Virus record (IMG/VR): IMGVR_UViG_3300042883_000694
Span: 1-35,737 of that record
Length of the DNA: 35,737 nucleotides
Direction: 5' to 3' (one strand)
DNA from: a virus
The notes under the pieces were generated by a model. It was not told where the DNA came from and made no database searches. It saw only the letters and a program-made list of their open reading frames with translations. Positions 15,020-21,496 of the stretch are shown piece by piece. Positions within the stretch are counted from its first letter, which is position 1. Every line of letters starts with the position of its first letter. Made by a program: the position numbers and the translations under genes.

Positions 15020-15322
15020 TTATATATTATATTCTCTCATTATCTCGTTATACGTTGGTGCTTTGTATTCGTAATTTTCGCCTTCAAAATAAGGTTCTTC
15101 TTTATAGCCAATTACAGCTTGTCTAATGTAGTGCATTCCTTTACTGGGCTTTATGACATTCCTTCTATCTTTCCTAGCTTGTATCTCATTCTTATAATGA
15201 CATTGTCTACATTTATAATAGAAATATTGTCTTGGTTCTGCTCTATGTTTGTTGTAACTTTCCATAAAGTTAAGCACGTTCAACTTTTTTTCAACCCCAC
15301 ATTGTTTACACGTTCTTTTCAT
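15020..15322 (-). CDS. Zinc-ribbon protein (100 aa)
   Basis: A 100-aa protein with two CxxC knuckles, CKQC (5-8) and CRQC (38-41), separated by about 30 residues. This is a small zinc ribbon like those at the start of HNH-type and other nucleic-acid-binding phage proteins, but no HNH catalytic residues follow. The region after it is basic (QARKDRRNV), then acidic and Tyr-rich. It probably binds DNA or RNA. The start overlaps the 77-aa stop by ATGA. Confidence 0.65.
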   Translation of the reverse strand: MKRTCKQCGVEKKLNVLNFMESYNKHRAEPRQYFYYKCRQCHYKNEIQARKDRRNVIKPSKGMHYIRQAVIGYKEEPYFEGENYEYKAPTYNEIMREYNI

Positions 15323-15552
15323 AATTCAGGCTTATCAATTAAAGCAATTGTTATATTTTCACTTTCATATCTGTAGTTCTTATAGTCTTCATTCCATTGC
15401 ACCTGGTAACCTTTATCGAATAAAAACTTTTCAAGTTGATCCGTATTCCAAGCTAGCAATTGAACTCTGTAGTCAGTAATTTCAACACTAAAAAAGTTAT
15501 CTAAATTCAATTCAAAATGTAATCTCCAGGCATTATCTAAATTTGTTTTCAT
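15319..15552 (-). CDS. Hypothetical protein (77 aa)
   Basis: A 77-aa acidic protein (MKTNLDNAWRLHFELNLDNF, then YQVQWNEDYKNYRYESENIT), probably a small alpha/beta fold. It starts 1 nt after the stop of the 53-aa gene and ends by ATGA overlap with the zinc-ribbon gene. There is no recognised family. Confidence 0.6.
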   Translation of the reverse strand: MKTNLDNAWRLHFELNLDNFFSVEITDYRVQLLAWNTDQLEKFLFDKGYQVQWNEDYKNYRYESENITIALIDKPEL

Positions 15553-15553
15553 C

Positions 15554-15715
15554 TTATTTTGTTTTAATTGTGTATGTATTTCGTTCCCAACTTTTAAGGT
15601 TTTTTACCCTATCCATTTCTTTACCATATAATCCCCAAAAGTACATTGCCCACTCGTTAAAATCTTTTGGTTTATCTTTTGGAAAAATTGTTTTGCTAAT
15701 TCTTAAAGTTTTCAT
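15554..15715 (-). CDS. Small hypothetical protein (53 aa)
   Basis: A 54-codon frame, ATG 15715 to TAA 15554, ending one base before the next ATG. It is basic and Trp-rich (MKTLRISKTIFPKDKPKDF, then NEWAMYFWGLYGKEMDRV). Its leader, ACTAGAAATTATGAA, is the same as that of the preceding gene at 15943, which supports real initiation here. Function unknown. Confidence 0.6.
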   Translation of the reverse strand: MKTLRISKTIFPKDKPKDFNEWAMYFWGLYGKEMDRVKNLKSWERNTYTIKTK

Positions 15716-15727
15716 AATTTCTAGTTT

Positions 15728-15943
15728 TTAAATTTTAGTTATTAAATATCCTGAAGTATACAACCAACCTAATGGTGTATTACCTCTTTGACTGTAAATT
15801 GTGTTTTCGTCTGCGGAAACAAGGTAGCAATTTCCTCTTATTTCGCTAATAAAGGCATTTTCACAAAAATATTTTGTTTGCCAATTTCTAGTGACATTTG
15901 TTTCAACGTTTACTCGATCTCCAATTTTCAATTCTGCATTCAT
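15728..15943 (-). CDS. Hypothetical protein (71 aa), first gene of the P2 operon
   Basis: The frame extends to a TTG at 15979, but that TTG is part of the P2 -7 element. The ATG at 15943 (MNAELKIGDRVNVE), preceded by AAAACTAGAAATT, is the sensible start. The protein looks like a small beta barrel (LKIGDRVNVETNV, then FISEIRGNCYLVSADENT), perhaps SH3-like. No function is recognised. It is the promoter-proximal gene of the accessory operon. Confidence 0.6.
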   Translation of the reverse strand: MNAELKIGDRVNVETNVTRNWQTKYFCENAFISEIRGNCYLVSADENTIYSQRGNTPLGWLYTSGYLITKI

Positions 15944-15975
15944 AATTTCTAGTTTTTTAGTAATTGTTATCTGTG

Positions 15976-16020
15976 ACAAATATACACACTTATTCTTTAA
16001 TATACAAGCGTAAATTTAAA
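15976..16020 (-). promoter_or_regulatory. Promoter P2 (45-bp block shared with P1)
   Basis: On the minus strand the block runs from TTTAAATTTAC (16020-16010) through TTG at about the -33 position to -7 TATATTTG (15984-15977), with 20 nt between TTG and the -7 element. It matches the Bacteroidota consensus TTG/TAnnTTTG and is 36/45 identical to 19291-19335. It lies about 35 nt upstream of the ATG at 15943. Confidence 0.75.
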
Positions 16021-16032
16021 ATAAATGTAAAA

Positions 16033-16072
16033 TAAAAATTAACTACCTAGATTTAAGATAGTTAATTTTAAA
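16033..16072 (-). terminator. AT-rich intrinsic terminator after the PAPS-reductase-family gene
   Basis: On the minus strand AAAATTAACTA (16069-16059), 13-nt loop, TAGTTAATTTT (16045-16035), then further T-rich sequence. This is an 11-bp perfect stem of mostly A/T pairs. It lies 15 nt past the stop at 16084 and just before promoter P2. Confidence 0.7.
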
Positions 16073-16083
16073 AATAATTCATA

Positions 16084-16971
16084 TTAAAATGCTTCGCAAC
16101 TTTCTTCGCATCCATTTGATATGTCTATAATTTCTAGTTCTTTACCGTTATGTAATAATGAAGTTTGAAAATTGATTAATTGTGTGTCATCTATTGCGTT
16201 TAATATCTTTTTATTTTTACTCATTTGTTCAATATCTTTAATTGTTTTACTTTCTCTAAAAAATCTAATTGGAAAAGCTATTTTATTTTTATCTCTTTCA
16301 GGCTTTACAAATTCTTCAAACTCTTTTTCCATTTGCTTAAAGAACTCAAATTTTTCTTTATTTTCTCTAAAAATAGTAACTAATTTTCTATCTGATTTTT
16401 TCCAACAAGTTTTACAATTACCTTCATAACCTTTTAAATTTAAGCGAAACGGCATACTATTCCAAAAGTTATTAATTATCAGTTTAGTAATATTGTGTTC
16501 AGCTAATGGATAGTAATATTCGCCTAATCTATCCATTTCGTCAGCACGTATGCCAATAGCAGTTTTGTATTTTGAAGGCTTCCAACCGATAGAACTCATA
16601 TATCTTTTAATTGTTTCTTTCTTCATGTCTCTGGAACAAACATTGTTTTGTATGTTAGGTATTCCGAAATGTGAGATATGTTTTCTAAAAGGGTGATTTT
16701 TCCATTTATTTTTTATTTCAATTGGATTGTGTGAACGATAAGCAGTTTCAAAATTAACAATATTAAAAGAACTTCTTTCATATTCCAACCATATAATGTC
16801 AATGTTAAAAAATTTAGAAACTTCATTTACAAAAATTAAAGTTTCTTCATTTTCTTCTCCTGTATTTGCAAAAACAAATTTATATTCTTTATTAGGTTCG
16901 TTTAATAATAACCAATTAATCATATAAGCTGAAGTCTCACCACCGCTAAACGAAACTAATACTTTATTCAT
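16084..16971 (-). CDS. PAPS reductase-family (PP-loop) protein
   Basis: A 295-aa protein with the ATP-pyrophosphatase PP-loop SFSGGETS (7-14) and the family core (FVFANTGEENEET, about 33-45). Cysteines in VCSRDMKK (about 109) and NCKTCWKK (about 185), and a C-terminal GCEESCEAF, may hold a metal or Fe-S centre. The ATG at 16971 overlaps the previous stop as ATGA; the earlier ATG at 16980 is less likely. The superfamily includes PAPS reductases, DndC-type DNA-sulfur proteins and tRNA-modifying enzymes. Phage members are common and mostly uncharacterised. No sulfur-metabolism or Dnd partner is nearby, so the substrate is unknown. Confidence 0.85.
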   Translation of the reverse strand: MNKVLVSFSGGETSAYMINWLLLNEPNKEYKFVFANTGEENEETLIFVNEVSKFFNIDIIWLEYERSSFNIVNFETAYRSHNPIEIKNKWKNHPFRKHISHFGIPNIQNNVCSRDMKKETIKRYMSSIGWKPSKYKTAIGIRADEMDRLGEYYYPLAEHNITKLIINNFWNSMPFRLNLKGYEGNCKTCWKKSDRKLVTIFRENKEKFEFFKQMEKEFEEFVKPERDKNKIAFPIRFFRESKTIKDIEQMSKNKKILNAIDDTQLINFQTSLLHNGKELEIIDISNGCEESCEAF

Positions 16972-17183
16972 AAATAACATTTAAATACATTTAATACTTT
17001 CTCGCTTACTGGCATCTTATAAATTATGAACTTATTGTAAGTAACTCGATTGATACTTTCTAAAACTTTCTCACGTAATGGAGATTTTGATTTCAACCCA
17101 ACTACTATTCTTTGTTGGGTTTCAAGTGTGACAAAGCTATTTCTAACTTCGTCACACATTGATTTATCTACTAATAATTTCAA
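16968..17183 (-). CDS. Hypothetical protein (71 aa)
   Basis: A 71-aa basic, helical protein (VDKSMCDEVRNSFVTLETQQ, then a Lys/Arg-rich middle) with ATGA overlaps at both ends, between the DUF3127 and PAPS-reductase-family genes. This strict coupling suggests a functional link with the latter. No motif is recognised. Confidence 0.6.
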   Translation of the reverse strand: MKLLVDKSMCDEVRNSFVTLETQQRIVVGLKSKSPLREKVLESINRVTYNKFIIYKMPVSEKVLNVFKCYL

Positions 17184-17509
17184 AATGGTGGCTCTTCTAA
17201 TATTGTATTTTCAATTTGAACTTCATTTGTAATTGGCTCAATTCTCCAGGCATCTAAAGAAACAAAGTTACTTACTATTTGAGTTGTTGGATTAGTCCAG
17301 TCACGTCCGTTTAGATTACAACTTACATTCACCTCGTCGTTAACTTTGAACTTGTCTAATAGACTGCATTTGTCTTTCGTCACTTGAATTTTAAACGTGT
17401 TAGGATACGTTTCATTTGTTACTACTTTAAACTCTCTTTTTGAAAAGTTTTCACTTACTACGATTGTGTCGTTTATTCCTACAATCTTACCTTTAATTTC
17501 AATGTTCAT
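17180..17509 (-). CDS. DUF3127 protein, SSB-like OB-fold (putative ssDNA-binding)
   Basis: A 109-aa protein matching the DUF3127 pattern: IKGKIVGIND near the start, FKVVTNETYPNTFKIQVT (about 27-44), LLDKFKVNDEVNV (about 50-62) and LDAWRIEPI (about 86-94). DUF3127 is a Bacteroidota-rich family with an OB-fold related to single-strand binding proteins. The last residues, ILEEPPF, resemble the acidic aromatic tip by which SSB recruits partners. It lies in the ERF recombination operon, which supports an SSB role. Confidence 0.75.
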   Translation of the reverse strand: MNIEIKGKIVGINDTIVVSENFSKREFKVVTNETYPNTFKIQVTKDKCSLLDKFKVNDEVNVSCNLNGRDWTNPTTQIVSNFVSLDAWRIEPITNEVQIENTILEEPPF

Positions 17510-17514
17510 ACCTG

Positions 17515-17601
17515 TTATTTATTTATTATTATTACTATTAACATACTCATTATATAATAACCTACTGCTATTATTATAGCTCCTAAAATTATCTTAAACA
17601 T
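17515..17601 (-). CDS. Single-span membrane microprotein (28 aa)
   Basis: A 29-codon frame, ATG 17601 to TAA 17515. It overlaps the end of the 166-aa gene and ends 5 nt before the DUF3127 start region. The peptide is MFK, then an almost continuous hydrophobic helix (IILGAIIIAVGYYIMSMLIV) and IIINK. It fills the only gap in this operon. An AT-rich codon bias can create such a frame by chance, so support is moderate. Confidence 0.4.
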   Translation of the reverse strand: MFKIILGAIIIAVGYYIMSMLIVIIINK

Positions 17602-18094
17602 TTTTAACCATTATAGATGATTTACTAAATGTTATTATAGGGCGTTGTAAAACTTCGCCTGTGCTTTCATCTAAGCTACTAACTTTTGAAAGTGCAACTT
17701 GTTTATATTTGTCCTCAATTTCTTTCAAGTTATCCTTAGCAATTTTCCACTCTTCAATATCTGAAAAGTCAATTAACCTACGTCCTTCAACTTTTGTAAT
17801 CATTTTACTACCGTATTTAAAACTTTTTTCCGTACGGTTTTCAGCTTCTTCAATAGCTAGTTCCTGAACTTCTCTATTAACTTTGTCTGCTATGTCTTTT
17901 ACTTCCTTAGAAATAGTGTATAGGCTCAAAGCGTCTAGTTCTCCATTTCTAACAGCGTTAACCATCATTTCAAAATGATCTTGTAAAGTTATAACAGTTG
18001 CTTCGGTAACTACTGATAAATGAAACGGATTTTCAGTTGGTGTGTTTTCGTAGTGCATTTGATCTTGTTTGTCTATGTCGTTTAAATTTTCCAT
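17594..18094 (-). CDS. Recombination-operon protein, unknown function (166 aa)
   Basis: A 166-aa acidic protein starting at MENLNDIDKQ (ATG 18094). The open frame reaches a TTG at 18118, but the ATG lies 4 nt after the upstream stop. A long helical region (LYTISKEVKDIADKVNREVQ..., then WKIAKDNLKEIEDKYKQV) suggests a coiled coil. It sits between the ERF and DUF3127 genes, where phages often keep a recombination or nuclease accessory. No named domain is recognised. Confidence 0.65.
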   Translation of the reverse strand: MENLNDIDKQDQMHYENTPTENPFHLSVVTEATVITLQDHFEMMVNAVRNGELDALSLYTISKEVKDIADKVNREVQELAIEEAENRTEKSFKYGSKMITKVEGRRLIDFSDIEEWKIAKDNLKEIEDKYKQVALSKVSSLDESTGEVLQRPIITFSKSSIMVKNV

Positions 18095-18098
18095 TTTT

Positions 18099-18278
18099 TT
18101 ATATATTAAGTAATTCAATAATTTTTTTTATATCTGTTTTATTTAATTTAGAATAAATATCAAATAATTCAATTCTAAATTTTGCAGGTTCTTGTTGATA
18201 TTTTCCATATTTTTCTAAACCTTTTTTTCTATAAACACTCGTATGATATAGTGTTATTTTATGAATTTCATCTTCCAT
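18099..18278 (-). CDS. Small hypothetical protein (59 aa)
   Basis: A 60-codon frame, ATG 18278 to TAA 18099, beginning 1 nt after the ERF stop and ending 4 nt before the next ATG. The sequence is basic, then helical (MEDEIHKITLYHTSVYRKKG, then IELFDIYSKLNKTDIKKII). The tight fit between neighbours supports a real gene. Function unknown. Confidence 0.6.
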   Translation of the reverse strand: MEDEIHKITLYHTSVYRKKGLEKYGKYQQEPAKFRIELFDIYSKLNKTDIKKIIELLNI

Positions 18279-18279
18279 C

Positions 18280-18792
18280 TTATTTGCTTTTTTCTATTAA
18301 TAATTGTTCTATTTCGTTACTTACATTATACTTTGCTTTGATTTGATCAATCGTTCCTTTGCCCTCTTTTAAAGCATCTACGCAACGGATAAAGTTAGTT
18401 GAACCAACTTGTAAGATTTCTTTAACTATTGGTTGTGGTTGGCTTGCTCTTTGACCATCATCGTCATCCGCCTGTAAACTCATCAAACTTTGTAATGTAT
18501 ATCTACGGTAATAAGTCACTTGACTGCCCAAAGCCTGTGCCGTTAAATTTGGGCTTAAGTCAATTGCACTTTCTACCATTTCAAAAGTATCAATGTCAAT
18601 GATTTGTGTAAAAACCTTGCCATCTTTAATAGGCTGTAACATTATCAAACCTTTTTCAAGTAGTATTGGTTCGACTGCTTCAATTAATGCGTTTAAATCT
18701 GCGTACGTGTTTTTGAAGTGTGGGTTTTTTGCGTTTTTCTTTACCACTCCAATTTCTTTCTTAGCCTCGTGTATTTTTGCGTAAATTTTCAT
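18280..18792 (-). CDS. erf: ERF-family single-strand annealing protein
   Basis: A 170-aa phage recombinase of the ERF superfamily. It shows the diagnostic NPHFKNTYADL (23-33) and the ALGSQVTYYRRYTLQSLMSL segment followed by the acidic ADDDDG (87-113). ERF proteins form rings on ssDNA and anneal complementary strands, as P22 Erf does. The C-terminus (about 120-170) is a variable tail. It overlaps the upstream 67-aa gene by ATGA and sits in an operon with an SSB-like DUF3127 protein, a natural partner. Confidence 0.92.
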   Translation of the reverse strand: MKIYAKIHEAKKEIGVVKKNAKNPHFKNTYADLNALIEAVEPILLEKGLIMLQPIKDGKVFTQIIDIDTFEMVESAIDLSPNLTAQALGSQVTYYRRYTLQSLMSLQADDDDGQRASQPQPIVKEILQVGSTNFIRCVDALKEGKGTIDQIKAKYNVSNEIEQLLIEKSK

Positions 18793-18992
18793 AATTTCTC
18801 GTATATTAAATCCATTATTTCTTCTATTTGTTTTTCTGAAAATATATCAGTAACATCAATGTCCTGAATGTATACTGTTAAGTCTTCGATGTCACCACCC
18901 TCCTCAGGTTGATACATTGTTGCTGGCACATATTGGTCGATGCTAAATTCACATCCTAGTTCAATGTGTAAATATTTTACGTAAGTTTTCAT
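18789..18992 (-). CDS. Hypothetical acidic protein (67 aa)
   Basis: A 67-aa strongly acidic protein (EEGGDIEDLTVYIQDIDVTD, then KQIEEIMDLIYEKL). The pI and size recall phage DNA-mimic or inhibitor peptides, but nothing specific is seen. It starts in the common leader AAAATTATGAAAAC and ends by ATGA overlap with erf. Confidence 0.55.
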   Translation of the reverse strand: MKTYVKYLHIELGCEFSIDQYVPATMYQPEEGGDIEDLTVYIQDIDVTDIFSEKQIEEIMDLIYEKL

Positions 18993-19005
18993 AATTTTAG
19001 TTGTT

Positions 19006-19269
19006 TTAGTTAAAATTTACTTTTTCACATTTAAAAGAACCATCTAATTGTTTAACGAAATAGTGGTGCCATTCATTAATTGTTGATTCTTGACTTTTAA
19101 GAGCATATAAAAAGCCATTTGATACATATACATTGTCATCATCGTTAGTATTAATTTGATCTAAAATATTTCTACCATTTAAACCCATATCAATTAGTAA
19201 ATCTTTCACATCGTAAGCATCAATTTTGTTTATCTCTGTTCCTCTGTAGTTAATTTTTTCAGTTTTCAT
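19006..19269 (-). CDS. Hypothetical protein (87 aa), first gene of the P1 operon
   Basis: An 87-aa acidic protein (YDVKDLLIDMGLNGRNILDQ, then YVSNGFLYALKSQ). It is the promoter-proximal gene, with the ATG about 23 nt from the P1 -7 element. The leader ends AATTAATTATGAAAAC. There is no recognised domain. First genes of such operons are often early host-takeover proteins, but that is inference. Confidence 0.6.
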   Translation of the reverse strand: MKTEKINYRGTEINKIDAYDVKDLLIDMGLNGRNILDQINTNDDDNVYVSNGFLYALKSQESTINEWHHYFVKQLDGSFKCEKVNFN

Positions 19270-19290
19270 AATTAATTCGTTTTAGTTACC

Positions 19291-19335
19291 ACAAATATAC
19301 AAACTCTTTTTTAATTATACACTAGTAAATTTAAA
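19291..19335 (-). promoter_or_regulatory. Promoter P1 (45-bp block shared with P2)
   Basis: On the minus strand it runs from TTTAAATTTAC (19335-19325) to -7 TATATTTG (19299-19292). It is 36/45 identical to P2 with no gaps. A GTTACC hexamer, the unit of the origin-like array, lies at 19285-19290, in the expected start-site region. Confidence 0.75.
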
Positions 19336-19346
19336 TTATTTTAAAT

Positions 19347-19381
19347 AAAAAAAGTGAGATAATTTTAATCACCTCACTTTT
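19347..19381 (-). terminator. Intrinsic terminator after the endolysin gene
   Basis: On the minus strand AAAAGTGAG (19381-19373), 14-nt loop, CTCACTTTT (19358-19350), then more Ts. This gives a clean end to the late operon 43 nt past the endolysin stop, just before P1. Confidence 0.88.
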
Positions 19382-19423
19382 AAACTATTAACTATAAAAC
19401 TAAATTATGAAATATAAAGATAG

Positions 19424-19831
19424 TTATTTTATTATTAATATTTGCTTTCTATTTGTCTTTTTTTCAGTATAACTTATATGAACCCACGAAAAATTATACT
19501 CATTTATTATCTGATCAAATTCTAAATTAGCTTTGCACCACTCAAATAACTTCTTATTTTCCTCAATTGAGCCAGCATCCATATCAATTGCTTCGCCTTT
19601 ACAATGTTGACTAGACAAACTACCTTTAACAGCTTTGTTAAGCTTTAAACCTCTGTAAAATGAATTAATACGAATAGGTTTTTTATACCATTCACGTAAA
19701 GGCTCAAAGCATTTTTCAGCAACTAGTTTCATACAAGCTAAATGTTCATCAGTCGGTATGTTATCTATACCTAATCTAGTAGCTGTAGATGAAAATGTAG
19801 CTTCTTTAAGACTTATATGTTTGCTTATCAT
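19424..19831 (-). CDS. Endolysin: M15-family peptidase (D-Ala-D-Ala carboxypeptidase-like)
   Basis: A 135-aa zinc peptidase of the M15_3 type. The ligands are visible as SQHCKGEAIDMD (His76, Asp83) and WVHISY (His118), with substrate-loop residues in INSFYRG (55-61). This family cleaves peptide cross-links of peptidoglycan. No signal peptide is present, so release needs the holin. It starts by ATGA overlap with the holin gene and is followed by a terminator. Confidence 0.9.
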   Translation of the reverse strand: MISKHISLKEATFSSTATRLGIDNIPTDEHLACMKLVAEKCFEPLREWYKKPIRINSFYRGLKLNKAVKGSLSSQHCKGEAIDMDAGSIEENKKLFEWCKANLEFDQIINEYNFSWVHISYTEKKTNRKQILIIK

Positions 19832-20016
19832 ATTTTAGTTAGTTTAGCAATTGCAGTAGCCGTTGCTCCAATAGTTACCATTACCCCACCGATAACCGCA
19901 GTAGCCGGCAAAGTTATTAACCCACCACCAATTAAGCCTACAATTATACCTAAGTGAATGACCTTCTTGAAAAACATCGGAGTATCTGAATTCCATCTTT
20001 TTTTTAGTTCTTTCAT
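19828..20016 (-). CDS. Putative holin (62 aa)
   Basis: A 62-aa protein with a charged N-terminus (MKELKKRWNSDTPMFFKK) and two adjacent hydrophobic helices (VIHLGIIVGLIGGGLITL and AVIGGVMVTIGATATAIA), ending KLTKI. Size, two-span topology and ATGA overlap with the endolysin gene fit a class II holin. It also overlaps the HNH stop by ATGA. Confidence 0.7.
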   Translation of the reverse strand: MKELKKRWNSDTPMFFKKVIHLGIIVGLIGGGLITLPATAVIGGVMVTIGATATAIAKLTKI

Positions 20017-20528
20017 ATTAATTCTTTTAATTTATTATTATATACCTCACTTGCTTCCTCTTCATTTAAAAAATAACCTAGAAAAAGATTTTTACCATTA
20101 ATTTTGAATCTAACTGTCCATTTGTTTCTTTCTTTATCCCAACTAACTCCAGTATATTTTGAAGTTCCATTTTTTCTATCTTTAGATGCATTTTCTCTAT
20201 TAGTTATAATTTGTAAATTTTCTAATCTATTATCTAATGGATTATTGTTTATATGGTCTACTACTAATTTTAAACCACAAGGCTTATGACCTAAAAATGC
20301 TATTGCCATTAATCTATGAGGATTAGATGTTTTTATTTTACCATTTTTATATAAACTTACACTATAATAACCATTTGTATCTTTACCTAGTTTTAAAATT
20401 TTCTCTTTACATATAAATGGAAATTTACCTTTATTAAATTTTATTCGTGACAAACTTTTAATATTACCTAAATTACTAACCTCATAAATACCCTCATAAC
20501 TAGGTAATTCTTTCCAAATTTCTTCCAT
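20013..20528 (-). CDS. HNH homing endonuclease (NUMOD4-HNH-AP2)
   Basis: A 171-aa free-standing homing endonuclease. An N-terminal NUMOD4 (WKELPSYEGIYEVSNLGNIKS, residues 4-24) is followed by an HNH core around VVDHINNNPLDNRLENLQII. The C-terminal AP2-like DNA-binding domain (YTGVSWDKERNKWTVRFKI, then FLGYFLNEEEA) completes the usual layout. It is embedded between the membrane GAF-like gene and the holin, overlapping the latter by ATGA. It is probably a selfish insertion that spreads between related phages. Confidence 0.92.
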   Translation of the reverse strand: MEEIWKELPSYEGIYEVSNLGNIKSLSRIKFNKGKFPFICKEKILKLGKDTNGYYSVSLYKNGKIKTSNPHRLMAIAFLGHKPCGLKLVVDHINNNPLDNRLENLQIITNRENASKDRKNGTSKYTGVSWDKERNKWTVRFKINGKNLFLGYFLNEEEASEVYNNKLKELI

Positions 20529-20546
20529 TGTTTTATACGTTTTTAC

Positions 20547-20612
20547 TCACGTTATTAAAAGAATGGAGCAGGAACGTGAACCTTTTGCATAAGACCGCTA
20601 AGCCTTAACTCC
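20547..20612 (-). other. Structured intergenic element upstream of the HNH gene
   Basis: Two nested or alternative pairings are visible. A 7-bp perfect arm pair TCACGTT/AACGTGA (20547-20553 and 20573-20579) overlaps an outer GGAG/CTCC pair (20565-20568 and 20609-20612) with a tRNA-D-arm-like GCTTAGCGGT inside. It is not a complete tRNA. It may be a homing recognition site, a tRNA remnant or an RNA control element. Confidence 0.3.
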
Positions 20613-20628
20613 TCTATAAATATACTAA

Positions 20629-21237
20629 TTATTCACAAAGTATCCTACCTATTTCATTAGTTAATGATTTAAATTCTTTATAATCAAAGTTACAATTATT
20701 GTTATTTCTTACAAAGTCAAGACCTATATAAGCCACGAATTTACCATCTTTGAAATAAGGTGCAATATACACGCTTTTTACTCCTTGTCTATTAAGTGCT
20801 ATATATGTACTCGTTTCTTTAATGTCTTTAATATCTGAATAAATCATTCTATCTAACATAACTTCTTGCAGAAAGTTAGGGAATAAAGAAACGGGCAAAT
20901 TTTGCAAGTTTGGACCTTCATAACTTATACCATATGCACAAACTTCAAATGACATGTTGGTATGATTTCGATGAGTATTATCATAGTACATTATACTATT
21001 GCTAAATTGAAAGATATACGACCTATCAGCTTTGTATTTAAGCATCAAATTGTTAAGCATCTGCTGAATTAAAACATTGTTATTAATGTCCTCTTTTACT
21101 GGGTCATTAATCTTTTTTTCAACTACCTTAGTTATTAAGGGTTGGTATGAATAAAGCACTAACCCAACGAATAGAAGGATTAGTGCTATGTTTTTCATTT
21201 TTCTTAGTTCTGATAGTATTAATTTTATATTATTCAT
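20629..21237 (-). CDS. Membrane-anchored GAF-like domain protein (202 aa)
   Basis: The N-terminus is cytosolic and basic, followed by one transmembrane helix (IALILLFVGLVLYSYQPLI, about 17-35). The rest (about 60-200) resembles a GAF-type sensor domain: LKYKADRSYIFQFSNS, then NLPVSLFP and FVAYIGLDFV. Similar one-span GAF proteins occur in Bacteroidota phages and hosts. It lies just upstream of the lysis cassette, so a lysis-timing or envelope role is conceivable. A shorter start at MKNIALILL is possible. Confidence 0.65.
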   Translation of the reverse strand: MNNIKLILSELRKMKNIALILLFVGLVLYSYQPLITKVVEKKINDPVKEDINNNVLIQQMLNNLMLKYKADRSYIFQFSNSIMYYDNTHRNHTNMSFEVCAYGISYEGPNLQNLPVSLFPNFLQEVMLDRMIYSDIKDIKETSTYIALNRQGVKSVYIAPYFKDGKFVAYIGLDFVRNNNNCNFDYKEFKSLTNEIGRILCE

Positions 21238-21259
21238 TATTTTTTAACTATAAATATAG

Positions 21260-21496
21260 TTATATTAAAGGATTTTCAACTATTTTTGGCTCGTATATTG
21301 TCAAAGATAAATCTTTAATAAATACAAGTTCTGAATTTAATTCGTCAAGATACCACAAGCCAAGACAATAGTAATATTCAATTTCTGATATTACCCAATT
21401 ATTATTTAAGTCTTGAATAGGATTAAAATAACTATCAATTTCAAATTGTTTTCCTACTAATATATCTTTTTGTTCTGTTGTTAATATTGCTATCAT
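21260..21496 (-). CDS. Hypothetical protein (78 aa)
   Basis: A 78-aa acidic protein (MIAILTTEQKDILVGKQFEI, then a Trp/Tyr-rich VISEIEYYYCLGLWYLDEL). It starts on TAATG overlap with the lectin-like gene. It may be a small fibre-associated chaperone or structural protein. No family is recognised. Confidence 0.55.
   Translation of the reverse strand: MIAILTTEQKDILVGKQFEIDSYFNPIQDLNNNWVISEIEYYYCLGLWYLDELNSELVFIKDLSLTIYEPKIVENPLI

Noticed and set aside
14996-15376. Plus-strand frame of 126 aa
   Set aside because: Antisense to the zinc-ribbon and 77-aa genes. Its hydrophobic composition is what AT-rich antisense frames give.
15944-15979. Longer start (TTG at 15979) for the first P2 gene
   Set aside because: The TTG is part of the promoter -7 element TATATTTG, so it cannot be in the transcript start region. 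ATG at 15943 is preferred.
20561-20613. Possible tRNA on the minus strand (GCTTAGCGGT D-arm look, GGTTCACG, CTCC end)
   Set aside because: It is about 49 nt, too short, with no anticodon arm of proper pairing and poor acceptor stem beyond GGAG/CTCC. Kept only as a low-confidence structured element.
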